A stretch of DNA of 32,290 nucleotides, from the NCBI GenBank assembly GCA_002720275.1, contig PBHR01000042.1, positions 1-32,290 of the forward strand. Reading direction: 5' to 3'. The position numbers and the translations under genes were made by a program. Positions 25,274-32,290 of this stretch are shown in pieces. The notes beneath the pieces were generated by a model. The model saw only the letters and a program-made list of their open reading frames with translations. It ran no database searches and was not told where the DNA came from. The stretch is from Methanobacteriota archaeon (lineage in GTDB: Archaea; Thermoplasmatota; Poseidoniia; Poseidoniales; Poseidoniaceae). Numbering within the stretch: position 1 is the stretch's first letter; every line of letters begins with the position of its first letter.

Positions 25274-26203
25274 TCATTCGTTTTCAGTCAACCATCTTTC
25301 AGCATCTATAGCAGCCATACAACCAGTACCAGCAGCGGTTATAGCCTGTCTGTACACATTATCAGCAGCATCACCACTCACAAAAACACCGGGTATATTT
25401 GTTTGTGTTCCAGGACCAACAACCTTAATGTATCCTTCATTATCCATATCTATCACGCCAGAAAATATATCGGTATTCGGAGAATGACCTATTGCAATAA
25501 ACAACCCACCAACTGCAATCTCGCTAGTATCCTCTGTTAAAACATCCTTAACCAACACTCCCTCAACAGCCTCGCCGTCAGAGCTAAGAACATCAGTAAC
25601 AACAGTGTTCCAAACAACTTCTATCTTATTACTGGCACGAACTCTGTCCTGCATAATTTGACTAGCCCTAAACTCATCTCTTCTGTGAATTAAAATCACC
25701 CGACTAGCAAACTTGGTTAAAAACAAAGCTTCCTCCATAGCAGTATCACCACCACCAACTACTGCTACTACTCTATCCTTGAAGAAGAAACCATCACATG
25801 TAGCGCATGCAGACACCCCTCTACCAAGTAGATTTTTTTCATTTTCTAATTCAAGCCATTTTGCAGACGCTCCAGTCGCAATCACCAATGCTGAAGACTC
25901 AACAATTTCTCCACCTTCTAATTCAATCACATGCGGATCGCCAAATCTAACACCCACAACATGCGAGTTTATAATATCTGCACCAAATCTCTCGGCCTGT
26001 ATTCTCAAATCGTCCATCATATCAGGCCCTTGAACACCCTCAGGATATCCAGGAAAATTTTCGACATCTGTGGTTATAGTAAGCTGTCCTCCAGGTACAT
26101 GTCCTGCAATGACAACGGGGTTCAAATTAGCTCTCCCAGCATAAATAGCTGCTGTAAGACCAGCAGGACCAGATCCCAGTATTACTACTTTATTATGTGC
26201 CAT
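25274..26203 (-). CDS. trxB: thioredoxin reductase (NADPH)
   Basis: Flavoenzyme reducing thioredoxin with NADPH. In 309 residues it has the FAD site GSGPAGLTAAIYAGRA (about 10-25), GGQLTITTDVENFPG, the redox disulfide CATC (about 132-135), the NADPH site VVGGGDTAMEEA, HRRDEFRA, and the C-terminal FAD motif VFVSGDAADNVYRQ. All are standard for TrxB, and length is normal. GGAGG lies eight bases before ATG 26203. The SulP-rhodanese gene follows 31 bp downstream, suggesting cotranscription and possibly thiol supply to the rhodanese domain (inference). A ferredoxin- or other-dependent variant cannot be fully excluded. Confidence 0.93.
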   Translation of the reverse strand: MAHNKVVILGSGPAGLTAAIYAGRANLNPVVIAGHVPGGQLTITTDVENFPGYPEGVQGPDMMDDLRIQAERFGADIINSHVVGVRFGDPHVIELEGGEIVESSALVIATGASAKWLELENEKNLLGRGVSACATCDGFFFKDRVVAVVGGGDTAMEEALFLTKFASRVILIHRRDEFRASQIMQDRVRASNKIEVVWNTVVTDVLSSDGEAVEGVLVKDVLTEDTSEIAVGGLFIAIGHSPNTDIFSGVIDMDNEGYIKVVGPGTQTNIPGVFVSGDAADNVYRQAITAAGTGCMAAIDAERWLTENE

Positions 26204-26302
26204 ATATCAGCCTCCATCTATCTCAAACTTAATTACTTCATTTTCTATAACAGATATGTCAGTGTACAATAATACAACATAACAGTATAGTATAAAACAA
26301 AA
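26204..26302. promoter_or_regulatory. divergent promoter region between trxB and the ABC exporter gene
   Basis: Plus-strand candidates are TGTACA (26263-26268) with TATAGT (26286-26291) at 17-bp spacing, or TATAAA at 26291-26296. Either puts the transcript start within a few bases of the ATG at 26303, where no ribosome binding site is present, so a leaderless or very short leader is possible. Minus-strand boxes for trxB are not convincing. Confidence 0.35.
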
Positions 26303-28273
26303 ATGTTCCATAATGGTTACAGTGGTTGGTGGCAATATTTATCTGCCGATAGCACAAAAAGACCCAATATAAATAAGTTGCTCTTGTCACGAGTATGGTC
26401 ATACGCCCAACCCTACACAACAAAACTCTTAATAGTATTACTGTCAATACTATCTGCTACACTGTTAAGTTTACTTCCCCCAATACTTTACAAACAGCTA
26501 ATAGATACAACTATTCCATCAAAAAATTATATGCAACTTAATACATTAGCTATATCTCTCGTAGGATTACATCTGGCGAGCGGTCTTATCAATATAAACC
26601 AAAGACGACTCACGGCAACAATTGGTGAAGGTATAATAGCCGACTTACGACAGTCGCTATACATTCATATGCAGCAGATGTCACTAAGGTTTTTTACGAA
26701 CACAAAAACCGGAGAAATTGTAGCGAGACTCAATAACGATGTAGTCGGAGCACAAAGAGCTATAACAGGAACCCTGATAACCCTAATTACAAATATTACT
26801 AAAATACTTTTTACACTAGTTATAATGATTTCTCTCAACTGGCAACTTACACTGCTTAGTATTTCAATAGTACCATTAATGATTTTTCCAGCACGTAAGG
26901 TAGCTCAAACTCTAAGATCATTAACTCGCGATTCATTTGATCTAAATGCGAAGATGAATGTAATAATGAATGAAACATTAAATGTCAGTGGCATACTACT
27001 AATAAAACTCTTCAACAGACAACAATATCATCAAGAGCAATTTATATCAAAAAGTAATGCTGTAGCGTCTATAGGAGTAAGATCAGCAGTAGTTGGAAGA
27101 TGGTTTTTTTTCACCCTTGGTACAATAGGCACTCTAGGTTCCACAGCAGTCTTTTGGTATGGAGGACATTTAGTATTCACAGGCTCATTCTCAATAGGTA
27201 CTATAATAGCATTCATTGCCTACCTGCGTGAACTTTACGGACCGTTAAGCTCCCTTGCCAATGCCCAAGTTGATTTATCTACATCGCTAGTGAGTTTTGA
27301 AAGAGTATTTGAAGGATTAGATTTACCACATGAAATTACCGAGTACGATCATCCAAATGAAATTAACTTGCCGGTTAGTACAATCCACTTTGATGATGTC
27401 ACATTCACATATTCCCTGAAACAAACCTTGGGCACAGAAATTCACAAGACACTATCCAGACACCCTCGTAATAAACACAGTCAAGATTCTTCTACACAAA
27501 GCAATACCACAAGCAACAAACTATCAAGCATTCAAAAGGAGGAATTTTCTCTAAAGTCCCTTCAAATTAGAATACACGCAGGACAACTAATAGCAATAGT
27601 TGGTCCTAGCGGATCTGGAAAAACTACAATCACTTACCTGCTGGCAAGGTTATACGACCCTACATCAGGTTCTATAAAATTCAACGACATTAATATTAAA
27701 ACCCTAGAAGCAAAAACTCTATCAAAACTCATCGGCATGGTAACTCAAGAAACATATTTGTTTCATAGCACTTTATTAGAAAATCTCAAATATGCTAACC
27801 CACAAGCCAGTAACATAGAAATATCAGATGCATGTGAAGCATCCAACTTAACTGAACTCATACATCAATTGCCACAAGGAATCAACACAATGGTTGGAGA
27901 GCGCGGCCACAAACTGTCAGGTGGCGAAAAGCAACGAGTATCAATCGCAAGAGTAATTCTAAAAGATCCATCCATTCTAATACTAGACGAAGCAACATCA
28001 TCATTAGATTCTAAATCAGAAGATTACATTCAGACTGCCCTCACCAATCTATACCAAAACCGCACAAGCTTCGTAATAGCCCACAGATTGTCCACAATTC
28101 TAGCTGCAGATAAAATCTTAGTCCTTGATAAAGGACAAGTAGTGGAGCATGGTACACACACCCAATTACTAAAAAATAACGGTTTATATAAAGAACTGTA
28201 TCAAACTCAATATAAGTACAACCTGAATAAAACAAATTATTTGCAGAGCAACCAGTCATCAAAACCTAAATAA
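26303..28273 (+). CDS. ABC exporter half-transporter (MsbA/MDR-like, TM-NBD)
   Basis: A 656-residue chain with an N-terminal six-helix exporter membrane domain (about 45-320) and a C-terminal ATPase (about 355-640). The ATPase has VTFTY (A-loop), Walker A GPSGSGKT (about 434-441), Q-loop MVTQETYLFH, signature LSGGEKQRVSIAR, Walker B ILILDEATSSLD and switch His in IAHRLSTI. It would act as a homodimer or with a partner, exporting lipids, drugs or peptides. Oddly, about 40 polar residues rich in Ser, Thr, Asn, Gln and His are inserted between the A-loop and the next strand (about 372-413). No Shine-Dalgarno precedes the ATG. Its stop overlaps the HemW-like start (TAATG). The substrate is unknown. 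Confidence 0.88.
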   Translation: MFHNGYSGWWQYLSADSTKRPNINKLLLSRVWSYAQPYTTKLLIVLLSILSATLLSLLPPILYKQLIDTTIPSKNYMQLNTLAISLVGLHLASGLININQRRLTATIGEGIIADLRQSLYIHMQQMSLRFFTNTKTGEIVARLNNDVVGAQRAITGTLITLITNITKILFTLVIMISLNWQLTLLSISIVPLMIFPARKVAQTLRSLTRDSFDLNAKMNVIMNETLNVSGILLIKLFNRQQYHQEQFISKSNAVASIGVRSAVVGRWFFFTLGTIGTLGSTAVFWYGGHLVFTGSFSIGTIIAFIAYLRELYGPLSSLANAQVDLSTSLVSFERVFEGLDLPHEITEYDHPNEINLPVSTIHFDDVTFTYSLKQTLGTEIHKTLSRHPRNKHSQDSSTQSNTTSNKLSSIQKEEFSLKSLQIRIHAGQLIAIVGPSGSGKTTITYLLARLYDPTSGSIKFNDINIKTLEAKTLSKLIGMVTQETYLFHSTLLENLKYANPQASNIEISDACEASNLTELIHQLPQGINTMVGERGHKLSGGEKQRVSIARVILKDPSILILDEATSSLDSKSEDYIQTALTNLYQNRTSFVIAHRLSTILAADKILVLDKGQVVEHGTHTQLLKNNGLYKELYQTQYKYNLNKTNYLQSNQSSKPK

Positions 28274-29436
28274 TGACTGCTATATATATCCACATTCCCT
28301 TTTGTAGAGTACATTGTCCATACTCTGACTACAATACTTACGTGGGCATGGATAGCGTAATTCCTAACTATATCTCAGCGCTTCAAAACGAAGCATCCTA
28401 CTATTCAATAAAAGAACAAGACGAGATAACTAGCATCTACATAGGTGGTGGAACACCATCTATACTCAGTCCAGATCAACTCTTAAGCATATTTACAAGC
28501 ATAGAAAAAAACTTCAATGTTTCACATGTCACAGAAATAACAATAGAAGTCAATCCAGGTATATTAAATGGTGATCTTCTCAAATCGATGCACCAGCTCG
28601 GCATAAATCGTATCTCCATAGGTGCCCAATCCACGAACAATTTAGAGCTTCAAGCTCTAAATTGTTCTTACACAAAATCAATGATTAATAAATCAGTAAT
28701 AGACGTTATGTCTAGTGGAATCAACAACATCAATATTGACCTACTTTATGGGATTCCCCACCAGTCAAATAAATCATGGAAAAAAACTATTAAAGACATA
28801 CTACTACTAGACCCAACTCATATATCGCTTAATTGCCTTGAGTTATCAAAAACCTCACAAATGCATTCCTACCTATCAAAACATAATTTGACATTGCCAT
28901 CGGATGACGCAAATGCAGCCCACTATAAATCCGCATCTGAACAGCTAAATAGGTCTAACTTCAAGCAGTATGCAATAACGCTCTGGCACAAAGATAATAA
29001 ACTAACAATGTCTCGACACAATCTAACGTATCTAAAAAACACCTATCATATAGGACTCGGAGCAGGAGCAAATAGTTGGTACAAAAGCCACAGATATTAC
29101 AACATAAATTCACCTTATTCATACATCAAATCACTTGAGTCCAAAATCAAATATTCCTCAAGGCAAAAAAATGGCACACCAGCATCAAGCAATGTGATCT
29201 ATGTCAACAAATCAACTGAAATGAATGAGACCATGATTATGGGCCTACGATTAGTTCCGTCCGGTATAGATATCCAAGAATTCCAACAAAGGTTTAATAT
29301 CAGTCCGATAGCTCATTACGAAAAGACACTCGAAAAATTAGACAAACAAAATCTAATAAATATTACTAAAACCAATATAACACTGACAAATCATGGCGAG
29401 CTACTTTCAAACAGAGTATTTTCTGAATTTATCTAA
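28273..29436 (+). CDS. hemW: HemW-like radical SAM protein (coproporphyrinogen oxidase-like) with an altered cluster motif
   Basis: HemW proteins are heme-binding relatives of oxygen-independent coproporphyrinogen oxidase; they carry a [4Fe-4S] cluster held by CxxxCxxC and are thought to deliver heme. The 387-residue protein has all main family motifs: YIHIPFC, GGGTPSIL, EVNPG, SIGAQS, NIDLLYGIP, LGAGANS and a C-terminal winged-helix region. The cluster motif reads CRVHCPYS: Cys11 and Cys15 are present, but the third cysteine is Ser18 (TCT at 28324-28326, one base from TGT). That should weaken or abolish normal cluster binding unless it is a sequencing error. The gene also holds a perfect palindrome at 28635-28667. 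It is coupled to the ABC exporter gene by a one-base overlap. Confidence 0.85.
   Translation: MTAIYIHIPFCRVHCPYSDYNTYVGMDSVIPNYISALQNEASYYSIKEQDEITSIYIGGGTPSILSPDQLLSIFTSIEKNFNVSHVTEITIEVNPGILNGDLLKSMHQLGINRISIGAQSTNNLELQALNCSYTKSMINKSVIDVMSSGINNINIDLLYGIPHQSNKSWKKTIKDILLLDPTHISLNCLELSKTSQMHSYLSKHNLTLPSDDANAAHYKSASEQLNRSNFKQYAITLWHKDNKLTMSRHNLTYLKNTYHIGLGAGANSWYKSHRYYNINSPYSYIKSLESKIKYSSRQKNGTPASSNVIYVNKSTEMNETMIMGLRLVPSGIDIQEFQQRFNISPIAHYEKTLEKLDKQNLINITKTNITLTNHGELLSNRVFSEFI
28635..28667. repeat. perfect 33-nt palindrome (16-bp arms, 1-nt centre) inside hemW
   Basis: The left arm GAACAATTTAGAGCTT (28635-28650) is exactly matched by its reverse complement at 28652-28667, with a single C between. 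It is in frame inside the HemW-like gene and encodes a readable peptide (NNLELQALNCS). The arms are far longer than chance predicts in 32 kb. Confidence 0.9.
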
Positions 29437-29461
29437 TACAAAGATGCCATTCATATATCCT

Positions 29462-29470
29462 TGATATAAT
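29462..29470 (+). promoter_or_regulatory. extended -10 promoter next to the WD40 lipoprotein start
   Basis: TGATATAAT fits an extended -10 (TGnTATAAT). The ATG at 29477 lies six bases past it, just where transcription would begin, and no ribosome binding site is present. This suggests a leaderless transcript. No good -35 box is visible, which extended -10 promoters can do without. Confidence 0.5.
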
Positions 29471-29476
29471 AACAGC

Positions 29477-30790
29477 ATGCTAAACTGCTTCAATACACAC
29501 AAGTTAACAACAGCTTCTCAAGAATTTTATATTTTAATATCACTTCTAGCAGCAAGCATCTTACTACATGGATGCAATCAATCATCACAAACGACTTCCT
29601 TGTCTCCAGATCAAACAAGAGCTTTAGTGCCAATAGCAACAACAAATATCGGTCAATCCTATTTGAGAACAAGGGTTCCCGGCGGACAATACAATATAAC
29701 CCTCGCATCAGGACAAGTAACACTCACTGACATCCACAATCAAAACACCACAATACTTCCAGTGCCTAATACTACTTTTGTAGCTATCAGCCCTTCAGAA
29801 AAACTCATAGCCACATCTCACACTAATAAAACCGTATCCATCTACACTCTACCTGAACTAGACTTTATTACACTACCACCAACAACAAATGAAATAACAG
29901 ATTTAGTTATATCACCCGATGATACCCTGCTTATTGTTTATGAAGACTCAAAGACTGTATCTTTATGGGATTTAAACTTAGCAGTGCTTACCGCCGTATA
30001 TGACCTAAGTGCATGGCCATCAAGATCTCAGAGAATAGATTCAGTCCAAATATCAACCCAAAGCAATTCATGGGCGTCAATCTCTTACAACCCAACACCT
30101 AGTGTTAGAGTTTGCAACCTTAAACAAGTACAAGACTGTAAATCATTTACTGGTAAACCTGCAGCACGTCAAGTAACAGACATTATATTAAACACAACCT
30201 GGACACAAGCACTAATATTATCAGGAGCCTCAGCCCAACTGATTGACATTGACGCCTTATCAGACAGCACCAAACTACTTGCCTCGGAAGATAGTCTAGA
30301 GCAATGGCAATACTCACCCAATGGAAATTTGATTTCTGCACAAACTTCTGGCTCAATCAATAAACACTATACAACAACACTAAATGTCTGGGACACAGAT
30401 ACCGGAAAAGAGAAGCATGTATTCATGAGGAGTATCTACACACACTCAACTGATATATGTCCTCAGTGGCAATCAGTAGCAACCTCATCTGATACAGGTT
30501 CAATTCTTATTTGGGATATCAATAGTGGAGACCAACTAAAGTCATTAAGAGTAGAAGGTACCAGCTCTGACCTAATTTATATAAAGTATTCTCCAAACGG
30601 TAAACTATTAGCTGCACTAAACGCAACCGGTACCCTATACTTCTGGGACACAAGCGATTATTCGCTTATACGTGAAATAAATATACCAGGCCCACACCCA
30701 TACATGTTTGAATTTTCAGATTCAACCCCATCCATAACGACGCTCACGAACAAAGGGGAACTAACCATCTGGCAAACGGAATCGAGTTGA
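29477..30790 (+). CDS. WD40-like beta-propeller lipoprotein
   Basis: A 437-residue protein with a lipoprotein signal: a hydrophobic helix (about 17-30) ends in the lipobox LHGC with Cys33 as the predicted lipidated residue. The rest is a series of WD40-like blades, seen as recurring pattern pairs such as AISPSEKLIATS, VISPDDTLLIVYED...VSLWDL, ILIWDINSG, YSPNGKLLAAL and LYFWDTSDY, with about seven blades estimated by eye. Such surface propellers usually act as binding or scaffold platforms; no enzymatic residue is identifiable. It is followed 9 bp later by the phosphatidylcholine synthase gene on the same strand, so the two are probably cotranscribed. Partner and role are unknown. Confidence 0.8.
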   Translation: MLNCFNTHKLTTASQEFYILISLLAASILLHGCNQSSQTTSLSPDQTRALVPIATTNIGQSYLRTRVPGGQYNITLASGQVTLTDIHNQNTTILPVPNTTFVAISPSEKLIATSHTNKTVSIYTLPELDFITLPPTTNEITDLVISPDDTLLIVYEDSKTVSLWDLNLAVLTAVYDLSAWPSRSQRIDSVQISTQSNSWASISYNPTPSVRVCNLKQVQDCKSFTGKPAARQVTDIILNTTWTQALILSGASAQLIDIDALSDSTKLLASEDSLEQWQYSPNGNLISAQTSGSINKHYTTTLNVWDTDTGKEKHVFMRSIYTHSTDICPQWQSVATSSDTGSILIWDINSGDQLKSLRVEGTSSDLIYIKYSPNGKLLAALNATGTLYFWDTSDYSLIREINIPGPHPYMFEFSDSTPSITTLTNKGELTIWQTESS

Positions 30791-30799
30791 TACAAGCTG

Positions 30800-31525
30800 A
30801 TGTTAGCTAATGTACCAGAAAACACTCGCGAATCATTTAAAGTCATCCTAGCCTGGATACCTCATGCAATAACAGTATCAGGCTTAGTACTAGCTCAATT
30901 TTCTATATACTACATCCTACAAAGTCAATGGAGGACAGCGCTCTTCCTTATGGCATTCTCAGTAGTAGCAGATTCAATAGACGGTACGCTTGCCCGTCGA
31001 CTGAATACAGCTAAATTAATACCTCATATCAACGGCCATCTTATGGATTCAATAACTGACTATGTCATATATGTAATAGTACCAACTATCTACATATATA
31101 ATTCGCAAATTATCCCAACCTCATATTTACCCATAATACTTCCTCTGATTTTCGTCTCATCTCTTTACCAATTCTCTCATATCAATTCTAAAACTACTGA
31201 CAATTACTTTAGAGGCTTTCCCTCATATTGGAATATTTACGTATTGTATATGGAAGTTCTAAGCTTTCAATCAGAAACGAACCTAATAATCCTTTTGATA
31301 TTATTAGTACTAATTTATGTACCTGTAAAATACTATTATCCCAGTAGGACAAAACGCCATGGCGGATTAGTTCTATCTATCTCAGTATTTTGGGGACTAT
31401 CAGGTTTTATCCTCATTTACCTATACCCAAATCCACAACCGTACGCCCTCTATACTATGATGTTCTGTAGTCTAGTGTACATCACACTAACTATAACCGA
31501 CGCTTTTTCAAAAGCAGACAAATAA
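30800..31525 (+). CDS. pcs: phosphatidylcholine synthase (CDP-diacylglycerol:choline phosphatidyltransferase)
   Basis: Makes phosphatidylcholine directly from CDP-diacylglycerol and choline at the inner membrane. The CDP-alcohol phosphatidyltransferase motif is present as DGTLARR followed by GHLMDSITD, with 12 rather than the usual 8 residues between AR and G. This longer spacing, and the later YFRGFPSYWNIYVL and YYYPSRTKR stretches, resemble rhizobial Pcs (remembered as YFFSGFPVVWN and HPVRVKR) rather than PgsA or PssA. The 241 residues with about eight hydrophobic segments fit Pcs. It starts 9 bp after the lipoprotein gene. Choline must come from outside or from elsewhere in metabolism; no choline transporter is visible here. 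The match is from memory of the family, so another CDP-alcohol transferase remains possible. Confidence 0.8.
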   Translation: MLANVPENTRESFKVILAWIPHAITVSGLVLAQFSIYYILQSQWRTALFLMAFSVVADSIDGTLARRLNTAKLIPHINGHLMDSITDYVIYVIVPTIYIYNSQIIPTSYLPIILPLIFVSSLYQFSHINSKTTDNYFRGFPSYWNIYVLYMEVLSFQSETNLIILLILLVLIYVPVKYYYPSRTKRHGGLVLSISVFWGLSGFILIYLYPNPQPYALYTMMFCSLVYITLTITDAFSKADK

Positions 31526-31777
31526 TCTTGCATAAAACCATCTCAAGTAAATCGTTCCCGATCACAATTTCATCACCCTAAAATCATCTTTTGTATTACC
31601 ACTGAAAAATGAATAAAGGGCGCCATCAATATGACAGATCTGTTCAAACTCAAAATACCTTTTATCAACGTATTTGAAGAAACTAACAACTTTTCTCTCG
31701 TCGCTATCAATTGATTCTTAACTTTTTTTGCCCTACCAAAATAACAACTCCTAACCGGCTCTTGATAAACGTTAATT
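31526..31777. other. intergenic gap with no supported gene
   Basis: This 252-bp AT-rich stretch lies between the convergent pcs and TauE-like genes. I see no tRNA and no convincing hairpin terminator. A 71-codon minus-strand frame crosses it but starts with TTG, overlaps the TauE-like gene and looks non-conserved in composition. Confidence 0.5.
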
Positions 31778-32290
31778 TTACAGACCAAACCCCAGAAGTT
31801 TAATAGCCGATACTAGTATCACTACAATCAATACTGCCCTAACAAATTTTTCACCGTTAACAACAGCCATTCTAGATCCAACTAGCGCACCTGACGCATT
31901 TCCTACAGACAGAAGCAACCCGTACTGCCAATTTATCTGTCCATTAATCAAAAATACATAAAGGGCGCCTAAAGTAAAACATAGGATAATAAAGACTTTA
32001 ATAGCGTTAGACTTAACCAAATCAAAATCTCCAACTATTGTCAGGCCTATTAGAAGAAATACACCAACACCAGCCTGAATAAACCCACCATATATTCCAA
32101 TAAGAAAAAAAACGACTACATTCAGGATGCGTTTTTTTAAGCCTCCATTACTAACCAATCTTTGAAACAATTTGGCAGGCTTCCAAATTATAGTAGGTAT
32201 CATACCAACCATAACAAAAGCAATCACTCGCTCCATTACTTCAGAGTTTACATCAACAGCAATGTTTGCTCCAACAATAGATCCTATCAC
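31778..32290 (-). CDS. TauE/SafE-family membrane permease (partial; N-terminus beyond the window)
   Basis: The visible 170 residues are the C-terminal two thirds of a TauE/SafE (DUF81) protein, a family linked to export of sulfite or other organosulfur anions. Hydrophobic segments lie near residues 1-12, 22-36, 55-85, 95-115, 120-140 and 150-168. The family's conserved loop appears as GIYGGFIQAGVGVFLLIG. Full-length members are about 250 residues, and the frame is open to the end of the window, so the first codon shown (32288-32290) is probably internal, with about 80 residues missing. It is convergent with pcs. The substrate is unassigned. Confidence 0.82.
   Translation of the reverse strand: MIGSIVGANIAVDVNSEVMERVIAFVMVGMIPTIIWKPAKLFQRLVSNGGLKKRILNVVVFFLIGIYGGFIQAGVGVFLLIGLTIVGDFDLVKSNAIKVFIILCFTLGALYVFLINGQINWQYGLLLSVGNASGALVGSRMAVVNGEKFVRAVLIVVILVSAIKLLGFGL

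Noticed and set aside
31573..31788. 71-codon minus-strand ORF after the TauE-like gene
   Set aside because: TTG start, overlaps the end of the TauE-like gene, no ribosome binding site, no recognisable domain; probably chance in AT-rich DNA.
1..32290. CRISPR arrays, rRNA or tRNA genes
   Set aside because: No regularly spaced repeats and no recognisable rRNA stretch or tRNA T-loop/acceptor pattern were found by reading both strands; the gene-free gaps are too short for most of these.

Overview
The window is an AT-rich (by eye), gene-dense stretch of a bacterial chromosome. About 25 protein genes are packed with 0-50 bp gaps and frequent start/stop overlaps; there is no rRNA, recognisable tRNA, insertion sequence or CRISPR array. 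An archaeal-type phosphoglycerate mutase, a DUF1461 membrane protein and a catabolic molybdo-hydroxylase with a nucleoside-type ABC importer would fit a free-living, possibly marine, Chloroflexota-like bacterium (SAR202-like). That placement is inference from gene content only.

Left part (1-7353). Reading right to left on the minus strand: thymidine kinase, hypoxanthine phosphoribosyltransferase, a CCA-adding-type nucleotidyltransferase and a Xer-type tyrosine recombinase, then a doubtful 61-residue membrane ORF. On the plus strand are a UgpC/MsmX-type sugar-ABC ATPase, a terminator-like hairpin and ApgM phosphoglycerate mutase. A DUF1461 membrane protein converges on apgM.

Centre (7406-22421). 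Eleven minus-strand genes form one apparent 15-kb operon, in transcription order: 8-oxoguanine/guanine deaminase-like amidohydrolase (SsnA-like), YgeY-like M20 hydrolase, YgeW-like transcarbamoylase, carbamate kinase, sugar/nucleoside-type ABC ATPase and two permeases, fused Fe-S/molybdopterin xanthine dehydrogenase-like enzyme, threonine-synthase-like PLP enzyme, a second fold-type-II PLP enzyme, and a PurH-like protein. This resembles the E. coli yge/yqe/ssnA/xdhD purine and urate degradation region. The likely logic is: import purines, oxidise and deaminate them towards urate, open the ring by steps not fully encoded here, move carbamoyl groups to phosphate, make ATP with carbamate kinase, and use PLP enzymes on the amino-acid remnant. 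Unusual points are two non-YgeX PLP enzymes, no FAD subunit, no substrate-binding lipoprotein, no hydantoinase, and PurH joined to the operon by an ATGA overlap.

Right part (22509-32290). A DedA/VTT membrane protein converges on a SulP-STAS-rhodanese fusion downstream of trxB. Divergent from trxB runs a plus-strand set: an ABC exporter half-transporter, HemW-like radical SAM protein (third cluster cysteine replaced by serine, and a perfect 16-bp-arm palindrome inside the gene), a WD40-like lipoprotein and phosphatidylcholine synthase. The window ends inside a TauE/SafE permease.

Base composition changes across the window. The plus strand is G/T-rich to about 6.7-7.0 kb and A/C-rich afterwards, largely regardless of gene orientation, which suggests a replication terminus or an inversion boundary near 7 kb.
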